From Betaproteobacteria bacterium Ga0077526 (GTDB lineage Bacteria; Pseudomonadota; Gammaproteobacteria; Burkholderiales; Ga0077523): DNA of 64,000 nt. The translations under genes and the position numbers were made by a program. Location: contig LNDV01000029.1 in NCBI GenBank assembly GCA_001464765.1, positions 288,193-352,192 on the forward strand, read 5' to 3'. Position 1 is the stretch's first letter, and every line of letters begins with the position of its first letter. The notes under the pieces are model-generated. The model ran no database searches. It was given only the letters and a program-made list of their open reading frames with translations, and was not told the origin of the DNA. Shown here one piece after another: positions 48,999 to 57,944 of this stretch.

Positions 48999-49688
48999 AT
49001 GTTGGACCTGCTCGACGCGGTGCGCTGGCAGGATTGGGCCGGCAACGCGTGCTATGCGTTGTTGGCTATGTCATATCTATTCACGAATATGCTATGGCTT
49101 CGGGTCATCGCCATCGTGTCGCTGGCGTTCGAAGGGGTGTACTTCCTGTTCGGTGCCGACAGCCCGCTCTGGGTGGGCATCGGCTGGAACATGGTGTTCG
49201 TCGTGATCAATCTCGTCATGCTGCTGCTGTTGCTGCGCGAGCGGCGGCACCTGCAACTCGATGCCGATGCGGCGATCCTTCGGCGTGGCCTCTTGGCTGA
49301 ACTCGATCCGGCAAGCTTCGGGCGGCTGCTCAAGGCAGGCGAGTGGGTCGAACTGCCGCAGGGTACCCGGCTCACGACCGAAGGGGTTCCCGTGGAGCAC
49401 TTCTATGTCATCGCCGACGGCCTTGCCGAGGTCGATGTCCGTGGCAACGTGGTATCGATTCTCCAGAACGGTGCTTTCGTCGGTGAGATGAGTCTCATGA
49501 CCAATGCGCCGGCGTCAGCGACGGTCACCACGATTGCCGACTGTCGCGTCTTCCGTCTCGATCGAACGCGTCTCGACGAAATGCTGGGTCGGTATGCCGA
49601 GCTTCGAGCCGGGCTCGATCGCACGATCGGTCGGGACCTCGCCCGCAAGCTGCGGACGGCGAGTGTCCCTCCCGCCAGCGCCGTCTGA
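48999..49688 (+). CDS. Membrane-anchored cyclic-nucleotide-binding protein (Popeye-like)
   Basis: 229 aa. The N-terminal 75 residues hold three membrane helices (AGNACYALLAMSYLFTNMLW; LRVIAIVSLAFEGVYFLFGA; IGWNMVFVVINLVMLLLLLR). A cyclic-nucleotide-binding domain follows: LLKAGEWVELPQGTRLTTEG, VEHFYVIADGLAEVDVRGN, and the phosphate-binding cassette region GAFVGEMSLMTNAPASATV, where the usual R of the PBC (GE.al....RtAtV) is replaced by S/A (ASATV). Three TMs followed by a cNMP-like domain is the layout of Popeye-domain proteins. The altered cassette leaves cAMP binding uncertain. Confidence 0.82.
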   Translation: MLDLLDAVRWQDWAGNACYALLAMSYLFTNMLWLRVIAIVSLAFEGVYFLFGADSPLWVGIGWNMVFVVINLVMLLLLLRERRHLQLDADAAILRRGLLAELDPASFGRLLKAGEWVELPQGTRLTTEGVPVEHFYVIADGLAEVDVRGNVVSILQNGAFVGEMSLMTNAPASATVTTIADCRVFRLDRTRLDEMLGRYAELRAGLDRTIGRDLARKLRTASVPPASAV

Positions 49689-49729
49689 ACGCCGGCCGGG
49701 CGCCGCGAGCGCCTGCGTCGGACAGCGCA

Positions 49730-50059
49730 TCAGTGCGACACGGTCTTGGAGAACAGGTTGAGTACGACCACACCGGCGATGATGAGCCCCATGCCGACAA
49801 TCGCCGGAAGGTCCAGTGTCTGCCCGTAGAGGCGCCACGCGATCAGTGCGATGAGCACGATGCCCACGCCAGACCAGACGGCGTAGGCGACGCCGACCGG
49901 AATCGTCTTCAGGGTGAGCGAGAGAAAATAGAACGCCGACACGTAGCCCGTCACCACGATGACGGAGGGCCACAGTCGGGTGAACCCTTCCGAGGCTTTG
50001 AGTGCGGACGTGGCGATCACCTCGCTCACGATCGCCACCGCGAGATAGAGCCACTGCAT
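49730..50059 (-). CDS. SMR-family multidrug/guanidinium exporter
   Basis: 109 aa with four membrane helices, typical of small multidrug resistance proteins. The catalytic Glu-14 equivalent lies in [20 protein letters not shown], followed by [20 protein letters not shown] and [20 protein letters not shown] (W-S-G-x-G and the dimer-interface G). These proteins exchange protons for cationic drugs, guanidinium or polyamines as antiparallel dimers. ATG 50059 is preferred to the TTG at 50068. The EmrE/SugE subtype is not decided. Confidence 0.93.
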   Translation of the reverse strand: MQWLYLAVAIVSEVIATSALKASEGFTRLWPSVIVVTGYVSAFYFLSLTLKTIPVGVAYAVWSGVGIVLIALIAWRLYGQTLDLPAIVGMGLIIAGVVVLNLFSKTVSH

Positions 50060-50870
50060 CGGGCTCAACCTCGTCGCAACGGCACTGCTTCGGCCGTGCG
50101 TTCGAAGCAGGTGTGGCCATCGAAGGCGCGGTGGCCTCCAACGGGCCCAGGGTGATTCAGCACGCGTTTCCCCGGCTCGCGCGAGAACGGCACGCGCGCG
50201 GGGACACGCCTTTCCCGGTGCGCCTGTGCACCCGCTTCCATCCGATCGAGCTGCTCTCGCGCGCGCATGGATTGCGACTCCTCCTTGGATCTGTCGTCTC
50301 GCTGGCGACCCTGGCGTCGCCGCCCAGCCGGGCGCGACCGCCCCGCCAAAGCCGCAGCGCAGACGCCAGCGTCATCGGGACGAGTATGCCGCAGTCGCGG
50401 GCTTCGTCGGCGTTTTCGTGAGGACGAACGCAGCGGCGCCCGCGCCGAGACCATAGGGAAGATCCGTTGCACGACGAGCCGCCCCTCGCGGACCAACGCC
50501 GGCGCCGGCATGCTCACTGGCCGTGCAACGCACCGACTTGCGTGACTGCGGCGCCCGTCTACACCGCAACGGGGCACCCGTTCAGGACGTTCGTGCCAAC
50601 CTGGTGCGTCGACGCGCGCTGGCGCACGCAAACGGTTCCGATCCCTCGGGTCGCGCGCTTGTCCGGATCTCGCTTGCATGCGGGTCCGGTGACTCGCCTC
50701 ACTCTGGCGAGCGGTGATTCCTGCTCTCGATGATCCCGGATTCACGCTCATGGCATGCCGCGTGCAGAAAGTCCTGTCCGTGTCGAAGCTGTGCCTGGGT
50801 CACGAGGGCACGCACCGCCGGTACCGCGTGAGCCCCACGTACCGAAACCCAGGGAGAGTCGGCAGCGCAG
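50060..50870. other. Gap of 0.8 kb without a supportable gene
   Basis: Several frames stay open on both strands because of the high GC content (for example minus 50065-50751), but all give arginine/alanine-rich peptides without known motifs. Nothing indicates an RNA gene. It may be a decayed gene (a plus-frame reading [20 protein letters not shown] near 50110 looks slightly protein-like). The promoter of the transporter operon should lie near 50800. Confidence 0.4.
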
Positions 50871-51884
50871 ATGCATTTCTTCTGGAAGAGACTTCTGGGG
50901 ACGATTCCGAGCCTCATCGGCGTGGTCCTCGTGACATTCGTCCTCTCGCATGCGCTCCCAGGAGATCCGGCGGCGTTCTTTGCCGGCCCGGCGGCCAACG
51001 CCGAGTCCATCGCCGAGGTGCGCGCAAAGCTGGGGCTCGACCGGAGCCTTCCCGTGCAGTTCTTTCACTATGCCGATGATCTGCGCCGCGGGCAGCTCGG
51101 CAACTCGCTCACAACGGGTCAGCCTGTGCTGAATGATCTGATCGAACGATTGCCCGCGTCCCTGGAGCTCACGTTCTTCGCGCTGCTGTTCGCGGTCGCG
51201 GTCGCGATTCCGCTGGGCGTCTGGGCGGCCACACGGCCCGATTCCATGGTGGATCACGCCTGTCGGGCGCTGGTGAGCATCGGCGCAGCCTTCCCCACGT
51301 TCTTCATCGGCCTGCTCTTCGTCTACCTCTTCTATTTCCTCTTCGACATTGCACCGCAGCCGCTCGGCCGACTGAACGAGATCATGTACACCGCACCGCC
51401 TCGGATCACCGGTGCCTATACCGTGGACAGCATCCTGGCGGGCGAATGGAGCGTGCTGCGAGCTTCGCTTGCGCAGTTGGTGCTGCCCTCAGTGTCTCTG
51501 GGCATGTTCGCACTCGCTCCGATCGCCCGGATCACGCGGGCCGCAATGCTCCAGGCCCTCGGGAGCGACTTCATCCGTACGGCGCGCGCCAGCGGGCTTC
51601 CCGCCCGGAAGATCCTCTTCTCGTATGCCCTGCGCAACGCCATGCTGCCGGTGACCAACGTCCTCGGCATGGTGTTCTCGTTTCTTCTTGGCGGCAGCGT
51701 GCTGATCGAGCAGGTGTATGGCTGGCAGGGCGTCGGGGCCTATGCGGTCAACGCGGTGATCTCCTCGGACTACGCTGCCGTCCAGGGTTTCGTGCTCGCG
51801 ATGGCCTTGCTGTACGTGCTGCTGAATCTCGTCATCGACCTGATCGCAACCGCGATCGATCCGCGCGTCCGCTTCGAGTCCTGA
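50871..51884 (+). CDS. ABC transporter permease, peptide/nickel type (DppB family)
   Basis: 337 aa with about six membrane helices. The N-terminus MHFFWKRLLGTIPSLIGVVL and FVLSHALPGDPAAFFAGPAA is classic for DppB/OppB, and the cytoplasmic EAA loop is MLQALGSDFIRTARASGLPA (RKILFSYALRNAMLPV). It forms the inner-membrane channel with the 51889 gene. It heads an operon of transporter and amide-hydrolase genes. Substrate specificity resides in the binding protein at 56224. Confidence 0.95.
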   Translation: MHFFWKRLLGTIPSLIGVVLVTFVLSHALPGDPAAFFAGPAANAESIAEVRAKLGLDRSLPVQFFHYADDLRRGQLGNSLTTGQPVLNDLIERLPASLELTFFALLFAVAVAIPLGVWAATRPDSMVDHACRALVSIGAAFPTFFIGLLFVYLFYFLFDIAPQPLGRLNEIMYTAPPRITGAYTVDSILAGEWSVLRASLAQLVLPSVSLGMFALAPIARITRAAMLQALGSDFIRTARASGLPARKILFSYALRNAMLPVTNVLGMVFSFLLGGSVLIEQVYGWQGVGAYAVNAVISSDYAAVQGFVLAMALLYVLLNLVIDLIATAIDPRVRFES

Positions 51885-51888
51885 GCCG

Positions 51889-52740
51889 ATGACCTTCGCA
51901 GGGTTCGCCCGAAACGCCGCATACGCCTTTGGCGAGAACCGCCTCACGCTGGTGTCCGTCGTCATCCTCGCTGCGCTGGTGCTGTGCGCGATCTTCGGCC
52001 CGCTGATCGCGCCTTACGATCCGCTCATGACCGACGGCACTGCGCGCCTCGTGCCGCCGTCCGCCGCACACCCCTTCGGTACGGATGCGTTGGGTCGCGA
52101 CATCCTGAGTCGGGTGATCGTGGCGGCGCGGCTGGACCTGGGCATGGCCGTGATTGCCGCTCTGCTGTCGTTTGCCGTCGGGCTTGCCCTGGGTGCCATT
52201 GCCGGCTACTTCGGCGGCTGGCCCGACCGGATCATCAGCCGTGTGATGGACACGATCATGGCGTTCCCGCTGTTCGTGCTCGCGATGGGCATCGTGGCGG
52301 CATTGGGCAACAGTGTGCTGAACGTGATCATCGCCACCGTCGTCATCAACCTGCCTTTCTACTGCCGGTTCGCCCGGGCGGAGGTGAACGTCCGTCGGGA
52401 ACAGGGCTTCGTCGAGGCCGCGCGCATGGGCGGCAATGGTGCGATGCCCGTGCTGGTGAATCACATCGTCCCGAACATTCTCCCGCCCATGATGGTGCAG
52501 GTCTCCTTGAACATGGGCTGGGCGATCCTCAATGCGGCCGGGCTCTCGTTCATCGGCCTCGGTGTGCGTCCGCCAACGCCCGAGTGGGGGATCATGGTGT
52601 CCGAGGGCGCGAGCTTCATCATCTCCGGCGAATGGTGGACCTTCGTGTTCCCGGGCGCGGCTCTGGTGCTCGCGGTGTTCTGCTTCAATCTGCTGGGCGA
52701 CGGGCTGCGCGACCTGCTCGATCCCAAGAGGCGCGTATGA
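51889..52740 (+). CDS. ABC transporter permease, peptide/nickel type (DppC family)
   Basis: 283 aa with six membrane helices and the DppC N-terminus LTLVSVVILAALVLCAIFGP, then HPFGTDALGRDILSRVIVAA. The EAA loop is VRREQGFVEAARMGGNGAMP (VLVNHIVPNILPPMMV), and the conserved GLGVRPPTPEWGIMVSEGAS follows. ATG 51889 lies 4 bp after the DppB-type stop. It pairs with the upstream permease; its stop overlaps the next ATG (ATGA). Confidence 0.95.
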   Translation: MTFAGFARNAAYAFGENRLTLVSVVILAALVLCAIFGPLIAPYDPLMTDGTARLVPPSAAHPFGTDALGRDILSRVIVAARLDLGMAVIAALLSFAVGLALGAIAGYFGGWPDRIISRVMDTIMAFPLFVLAMGIVAALGNSVLNVIIATVVINLPFYCRFARAEVNVRREQGFVEAARMGGNGAMPVLVNHIVPNILPPMMVQVSLNMGWAILNAAGLSFIGLGVRPPTPEWGIMVSEGASFIISGEWWTFVFPGAALVLAVFCFNLLGDGLRDLLDPKRRV

Positions 52741-53711
52741 AGGCGCCCGCGACGCCCCTGCTCTCGATCGAGGATCTCTCGCTGGTCTTTCGCACGCGTC
52801 ACGGCACGGTGCGGGCTCTCGAGAACGTTGACCTCACCGTGGAGCGCGGTGAGATCGTCGGTGTCGTGGGGGAGAGCGGGTCCGGCAAGTCGGTGATGGC
52901 CTATGCAGCGCTCGGACTGCAGGATGCCGCGGCGCAGGTGCTGGGTGGGCGCATCCTCTTCGAAGGACTCGACATGCTGGCCGCGGCGCCCGATGTGCTC
53001 GCCGCGACGCGCGGTCGAGAGATCGCGATGATCTTCCAGAGCCCGCGCACCGCGCTGAATCCGATCCGCAAGGTGGGGCATCAGATCGCCGACGTGCTCC
53101 TCGAGCATACCGCCGTGCGTCGCAGCGACCTCCGGCAGCGCGCCATCGAAGCCTTGGCGCGCGTCCGCATTCCCGATCCCGAGCGTCGCTACGAAGCGTA
53201 TCCGTTCGAACTCTCCGGCGGCATGTGCCAGCGCGTCATGATTGCGATGGCGCTGGCCTGCTCGCCATCGCTTCTGATCGCCGACGAGCCGACGACCGGC
53301 CTCGACGTCACGACGCAGGCAGTGATCATGGACCTTGTGCGCGAGATGAGCCGCGAAGCGCGCATGTCCACCTTGCTTATCACGCACGATCTCGGACTGG
53401 CTGGCGAGTACTGCGATCGCATCGCGGTGATGCACGCGGGACACATCGTGGAGGTCGCGCCCACGGTCGAGCTGCTGCAGCGGCCCGCGCACCCGTACAC
53501 GCGACAACTGCTGGCTTCGACACCCACACCGCGTTCCAGCATCGACCAGCTGGTATCGATACCCGGGCAGCTGCCCGATCTGCGAAGCGACCTTCCGGCC
53601 TGTCGCTTCAGCGCGCGCTGCGAACGTCACGTGAGCGCATGCGACGAGCGCCCGCTGCCCTGGACCGTCATCTCGCCGCAGCACGCGGTGCGCTGCCGGG
53701 TGCCGCTATGA
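52737..53711 (+). CDS. ABC transporter ATP-binding protein (DppD family)
   Basis: 324 aa. Walker A GESGSGKSVMAY, the signature LSGGMCQRVMIAMALA, Walker B LLIADEPTTGLDVTTQ and the H-loop LLITHDLGLAGEYCD are intact. The C-terminal oligopeptide-transporter extension has cysteines spaced as in Dpp-type iron-sulfur tails (ACRFSARCERHVSACDERPL). It energises the transport together with the 53708 gene. ATG 52737 overlaps the DppC-type stop by four bases, and its end overlaps the next start. Confidence 0.96.
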   Translation: MKAPATPLLSIEDLSLVFRTRHGTVRALENVDLTVERGEIVGVVGESGSGKSVMAYAALGLQDAAAQVLGGRILFEGLDMLAAAPDVLAATRGREIAMIFQSPRTALNPIRKVGHQIADVLLEHTAVRRSDLRQRAIEALARVRIPDPERRYEAYPFELSGGMCQRVMIAMALACSPSLLIADEPTTGLDVTTQAVIMDLVREMSREARMSTLLITHDLGLAGEYCDRIAVMHAGHIVEVAPTVELLQRPAHPYTRQLLASTPTPRSSIDQLVSIPGQLPDLRSDLPACRFSARCERHVSACDERPLPWTVISPQHAVRCRVPL

Positions 53712-54703
53712 ACACGCCACGGCTCGAAGCCCGAGCGCTTGCCAAACGTTACCCGGTGGGGAATCGCCGCAAAGGGGCGATGCTGCACGCCGTCGACGAC
53801 GTGGACCTCGTCATCCAGGCTGGCGAATCCGTCGGGCTCGTGGGGGAGTCGGGTTGCGGCAAGTCGACGTTGGCGCGACTGCTGGCGCGACTGATCGATC
53901 CGACCTCGGGGACGATCTTTCTCGACGGCGAGGACACCACGGCATTGTCGCAGGCCGCCTTCGTGGCTTCCCCCGATCGTGCCCGCATTCAGGTCGTCTT
54001 CCAGGATCCCACCGAGAGCCTCAATCCCTCGTTCCGCGTGTTCCGATCCATTGCCGATCCGATTACGCGGCTGCTGAGCATCCGCGATCCGGCAGAACTG
54101 TCCGATCGGGTGCATCGTGCGGCGGACCTCGTGGGCCTGCCGCGCGAGCTGATCCAGCGCTATCCGCACCAGCTCTCCGGTGGCCAGCGAGCGCGCGTAG
54201 GCATCGCCCGCGCCATTGCCGTGGAACCGTCACTGCTCATTCTGGACGAGCCCACTTCCGCACTCGATGTCTCGGTGCAGGCGGTGATCCTGCGCCTGCT
54301 CGCCGACCTGCGCGAGCGGCTGGGCATGAGCTACCTGTTCGTGTCCCACGACCTGAACGTCGTCCGGCTCCTCTGTTCGCGCATCGTCGTGATGTACCTC
54401 GGCCGCGTCGTCGAGGTGGCGCCCACGGAGCAGCTCTTCACCGCGCCCCGCCATCCGTACACGCAGGCGCTGGTGGCGGCCATCCCCGACCCTGCGCGCC
54501 GTGACGAGAAACGTCCGCGCCTGGACGGCAGCCCGCGCAGTCCGGTCGACCCCGACCCCGACACCTGCCGCTTCTTCGGCCGCTGTCCCATCGGGACGGA
54601 GCGCTGCACCCAGTCTGCGCCGACCCTGGAACCCGTGGGCGACGAGCACTTCGCCGCCTGTCATTTCACGACCGTCGTTTCGACTGAGAGAGGAGACCCC
54701 TGA
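53708..54703 (+). CDS. ABC transporter ATP-binding protein (DppF family)
   Basis: 331 aa. Walker A GESGCGKSTLARLLARL, the signature LSGGQRARVGIARAIA, Walker B LLILDEPTSALDVSVQA and the H-loop LFVSHDLNVVRLLC are intact. The C-terminal oligopeptide-type tail with cysteines (DTCRFFGRCPIGTERCTQSA) matches its partner. ATG 53708 overlaps the DppD-type stop (ATGA). The GAGAGGAGA at its end serves as the ribosome site of the amidase that follows. Confidence 0.96.
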   Translation: MNTPRLEARALAKRYPVGNRRKGAMLHAVDDVDLVIQAGESVGLVGESGCGKSTLARLLARLIDPTSGTIFLDGEDTTALSQAAFVASPDRARIQVVFQDPTESLNPSFRVFRSIADPITRLLSIRDPAELSDRVHRAADLVGLPRELIQRYPHQLSGGQRARVGIARAIAVEPSLLILDEPTSALDVSVQAVILRLLADLRERLGMSYLFVSHDLNVVRLLCSRIVVMYLGRVVEVAPTEQLFTAPRHPYTQALVAAIPDPARRDEKRPRLDGSPRSPVDPDPDTCRFFGRCPIGTERCTQSAPTLEPVGDEHFAACHFTTVVSTERGDP

Positions 54704-54705
54704 CG

Positions 54706-56160
54706 ATGAGCACCGACAACGAAATCTGTCGCATGGATGCTGTTAGCCTGGCCGCGAAGGTTCGAGGCAAGGAGCTGTCTGCCATCGAGGTGGCCGAAGC
54801 CGTGCTGAGACGCATGGACGTGCTGGAACCCCACCTCCATGCTTTCTGCACGCCCACCCCCGATGTGGCTAGGGCTGCCGCGCGAGCCGTGGACGCGAAG
54901 ATCGCCGCCGGCGAGGATCCCGGTCTGCTTGCCGGCGTGCCGGTGGGCATCAAGGATCTCGTGGCGACGAAGGACATCCTGACCGTCATGGGCTCGCCCC
55001 TCTACAAGGACTTCGTGCCTGACGAGGATGACATCTGCGTCGAACGTCTGAAGGCGGCAGGCGCGGTCATCATCGGCAAGACCAACGTGCCGGAGTTCGG
55101 ATACAGCGGCGTCGGCCACAACCCCGTGTTCGAGACCACCCGCAATCCCTGGAATACCGCGCTCACGCCCGGTGGCTCCAGCGCGGGCTCGGGAGCATCG
55201 GTGGCAGCCGGTGTCGCGCCGTTCGCCATCGGCAGCGACGGCGGCGGCTCCGTGCGCATCCCGTCGGCCCATTGCGGGCTCTACGGCATCAAGGCTTCCA
55301 TGGGCCGGGTGGCGCTCTACCCCGGCTGCCGCGACGACCGCTATCCCGGCATCTCGAGCTGGGAATCCCTCGAGCACATCGGCCCCATGAGCCGCACGGT
55401 CGCCGACGCGGCGCTGATGCTGAAGGTCATCACCGGACCCGACCCTCGCGATCGCTATTCCATCCCGGCAGCGGACTTCGACTACCTTGCGGCCACCACG
55501 GAGGACATCCGAGGCCTGCGCATCGCCTACAGCGAGGACTGGGGCTACGCCGCCGTGGACCCCGAGGTGCGGCGGGTCGTGTCCGAGGCCGTGGCCGTCT
55601 TCGAGACGGAACTGGGCTGCACCGTCGAGCGCGCGGACCCCGGCTGGGACGATGCCTTCGGAACCTTCTGGGGCCTCGTGGCCGGTGACACCGACCTCAC
55701 CGGCATGCGCCGGATGATGAAGGGCCGTGAGAAGGAGATGTCACCGCACCTCGTCGACCTGCTGCAGCGACCGTGGACGGCCGAGGAGTTCACCGACGCG
55801 AAGATCGGGCGACAGAAGCTCTGCAACAAGATGTGGCGCTTCATGGCCCGGTATGACCTGCTGATCACGCCGACGCTCGCGGTGCCGCCCTTCCCGGTGA
55901 ACATCCAGGGCCCCGAGATCATCGAGGGGCGCATGGTGCGCTCCACCGAGTGGCTCGCGTTCACCTTTCCCATGAACATGACCGGGCAGCCGGCTGCGAC
56001 GATTCCCGCCGGGTTCACGCGCGACGGCCTTCCGGTCGGCATGCAGATCGTGGGTCGCCATCTCGCCGACCGAACCGTCCTCGCCGCCTCCGGTGCCTTC
56101 GAACGCGCACGCCCCTGGGCGCACAAGTGGCCCGCCCTGCTCGACCAGCTCGGCCTCTAG
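54706..56160 (+). CDS. Amidase (amidase-signature family)
   Basis: 484 aa. The Ser-cisSer-Lys triad is complete: Lys in GVPVGIKDLVATKD, and the signature TPGGSSAGSGASVAAGVAPF (AIGSDGGGSVRIPSAHCGLY) with both serines. The C-terminus has FTRDGLPVGMQIVGRHLADR, typical of GatA-like amidases. It hydrolyses an amide to acid and ammonia, in the cytoplasm; the substrate is unknown. It is encoded directly after the ABC ATPases and before the binding protein, so it probably acts on the imported compound. Confidence 0.95.
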   Translation: MSTDNEICRMDAVSLAAKVRGKELSAIEVAEAVLRRMDVLEPHLHAFCTPTPDVARAAARAVDAKIAAGEDPGLLAGVPVGIKDLVATKDILTVMGSPLYKDFVPDEDDICVERLKAAGAVIIGKTNVPEFGYSGVGHNPVFETTRNPWNTALTPGGSSAGSGASVAAGVAPFAIGSDGGGSVRIPSAHCGLYGIKASMGRVALYPGCRDDRYPGISSWESLEHIGPMSRTVADAALMLKVITGPDPRDRYSIPAADFDYLAATTEDIRGLRIAYSEDWGYAAVDPEVRRVVSEAVAVFETELGCTVERADPGWDDAFGTFWGLVAGDTDLTGMRRMMKGREKEMSPHLVDLLQRPWTAEEFTDAKIGRQKLCNKMWRFMARYDLLITPTLAVPPFPVNIQGPEIIEGRMVRSTEWLAFTFPMNMTGQPAATIPAGFTRDGLPVGMQIVGRHLADRTVLAASGAFERARPWAHKWPALLDQLGL

Positions 56161-56223
56161 TCCCCGGCCGGACCCACCCCAACCCTGACGTTCAACCTCA
56201 CCCTCAACCGAACGGAGCGCCCC

Positions 56224-57834
56224 ATGAACCATCCCGAACATCGTATGGCCGCCGCACTGCTGGTCGCCTGCACATCGCTCGCGGGCAGTCCCGCCCTCGC
56301 CCAGGGCGTTCCGAAGGACACCCTCGTTATCGTTTCCGAGATGGGTCCGAACAGCCTCGACACGATGGTGCCGACTGCCAACGACCACAGTCGTCTGGTG
56401 GTATGGCAGACCTATGACCGGCTCGTGAGCCACGGCACCAAGGTGCTGCCGGACGGCACCGTCACCTACGACGCCAGCGTGATCGTTCCCGAGCTCGCCG
56501 AGCGCTGGGAGATCAGCGCCGACAAGAAGACCTACACCCTCTTCCTGCGCAAGAACGCCACGTTCCATGACGGCACTCCGGTCACCGCAAAGGATGTCAA
56601 GTGGTCCTTCGATCGTGCCATCGCGGCCGGAGGATTCCCCGCGGTACAGATGGCGGCGGGCTCCCTGGTGAAGCCGGAGCAGTTCACTGTTGTCGATACG
56701 CACACCTTCAAGGCCACGTTCGACCAGCCCAACAAGCTCACGATGCCCGACCTTGCGGTGCCGGTGCCCGTCATCGTGAACTCCGAGCTGGCGAAGAAGC
56801 ACGCGACCGCCGCGGATCCGTGGGCGCTCGAGTGGGTGTCCCGCAACGATGCCGGTGGCGGAGCGTACAAGGTGGAATCGTGGACGCCCGGCCAGCAGCT
56901 CGTCTTTGCCCGCTTCGATGCCTGGAAGTCTGGTGCGTTGCCGAAACTGAAGAAGGTGGTCTACCGCCAGATCGCCTCGCCCGGCACGCGGCGCGCGCTG
57001 ATCGAGAAGGGCGACGTGGACATGTCCGTGGGCCTCCCGCCGAAGGACTACGCCGAACTGGCGAAGTCGGGGAAGGTGAAGGTCATCGGCGTGCCGGTCC
57101 AGAACGATCTCGTGTTCCTCGACATGAACGTCAAGATGCCGCCCTTCGACAATCCCAAGGTGCGCGAGGCGATCTCCTACGCGATCCCCTACAAGGAGAT
57201 TCTCGCCACTGCGCTCTATGGCCGCGCGGTCCCCATGTTCGGCGGCGACCCCGCGAAGCCCTATGACCCCACGTGGCCGGTGCCCATCAAGCATGGCACC
57301 GATCTCGCCAAGGCCAAGGCGCTGCTCGCCGAGGCCGGGTTTCCCAACGGGTTCAAGACCACGCTCTCGTTCGACCTCAGCGAAGCGACCGTCCGCGAGC
57401 CCACTGCCGTGCTGATTCAGGAATCGCTCAAGAAGATCGGTGTCGAGGTGTCGATCGAGAAGGTGCCCGGCTCCAACTGGTTCGCGCAGATGGCGTCCAA
57501 GTCGATGCCCTTCGTGATCGCCGAGTTCTACGGCTGGCTAGATTACCCCGAGTACCACTTTTTCTGGACCTTCCACGGCGGCAACAACTCGGTGTTCAAC
57601 ACGGCCAACTACGTGAACCCGACGCTGGACAAGTGGATCGACTCGGCGCGCTTCGCGACGAACGACAAGGTCTACAAGGAAGGTCTGCAGAACATGGTGA
57701 ATATCGTGATGACCGAGTTGCCGCGCATCCCGCTCTACCGCAAGTTCGCGGACTACGCGGTGCAGCCCAACGTGAAGGGATTCGAGTACTGGTTCCACAC
57801 GCATCCGGACTTCCGCAAGATGTACAAGGAGTAG
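56224..57834 (+). CDS. ABC transporter substrate-binding protein, family 5
   Basis: 536 aa periplasmic protein with a Sec signal (MAAALLVACTSLAGSPALAQ). The SBP family-5 layout is clear: VPELAERWEISADKKTYTLF and LRKNATFHDGTPVTAKDVKW near residues 85-120, WTPGQQLVFARFDAWKSG, and FDNPKVREAISYAIPYKEIL. These proteins bind peptides, nickel chelates, glycosides or amide/ureide compounds. Given its amide-hydrolase neighbours, an amide ligand is inferred. A perfect 12-bp stem-loop follows the stop. Confidence 0.95.
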   Translation: MNHPEHRMAAALLVACTSLAGSPALAQGVPKDTLVIVSEMGPNSLDTMVPTANDHSRLVVWQTYDRLVSHGTKVLPDGTVTYDASVIVPELAERWEISADKKTYTLFLRKNATFHDGTPVTAKDVKWSFDRAIAAGGFPAVQMAAGSLVKPEQFTVVDTHTFKATFDQPNKLTMPDLAVPVPVIVNSELAKKHATAADPWALEWVSRNDAGGGAYKVESWTPGQQLVFARFDAWKSGALPKLKKVVYRQIASPGTRRALIEKGDVDMSVGLPPKDYAELAKSGKVKVIGVPVQNDLVFLDMNVKMPPFDNPKVREAISYAIPYKEILATALYGRAVPMFGGDPAKPYDPTWPVPIKHGTDLAKAKALLAEAGFPNGFKTTLSFDLSEATVREPTAVLIQESLKKIGVEVSIEKVPGSNWFAQMASKSMPFVIAEFYGWLDYPEYHFFWTFHGGNNSVFNTANYVNPTLDKWIDSARFATNDKVYKEGLQNMVNIVMTELPRIPLYRKFADYAVQPNVKGFEYWFHTHPDFRKMYKE

Positions 57835-57855
57835 TCGCCGTCCGGCCGACTCTTT

Positions 57856-57885
57856 GGAGTCCGTTCGCGCCAGCGAACGGACTCC
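57856..57885 (+). promoter_or_regulatory. Perfect 12-bp hairpin after the binding-protein gene
   Basis: GGAGTCCGTTCG (57856-57867), loop CGCCAG, and CGAACGGACTCC (57874-57885). It lies 22 bp after the stop and 60 bp before the next amidase. There is no T run. Stem-loops in this place often stabilise the message of highly expressed binding proteins or cause partial termination. A related CAGTCCGTTCC follows at about 57918. Confidence 0.65.
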
Positions 57886-57944
57886 GGGGAGAACGGCGTT
57901 TATTCGTCACCGAGCGTCAGTCCGTTCCTTCAGGAATCCTCACG

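Noticed and set aside
50065..50751. 228-codon minus-strand ORF upstream of the ABC operon
   Set aside because: Arginine-rich, no hydrophobic core or motif, and it overlaps the start region of the SMR gene; judged to be a GC artefact.
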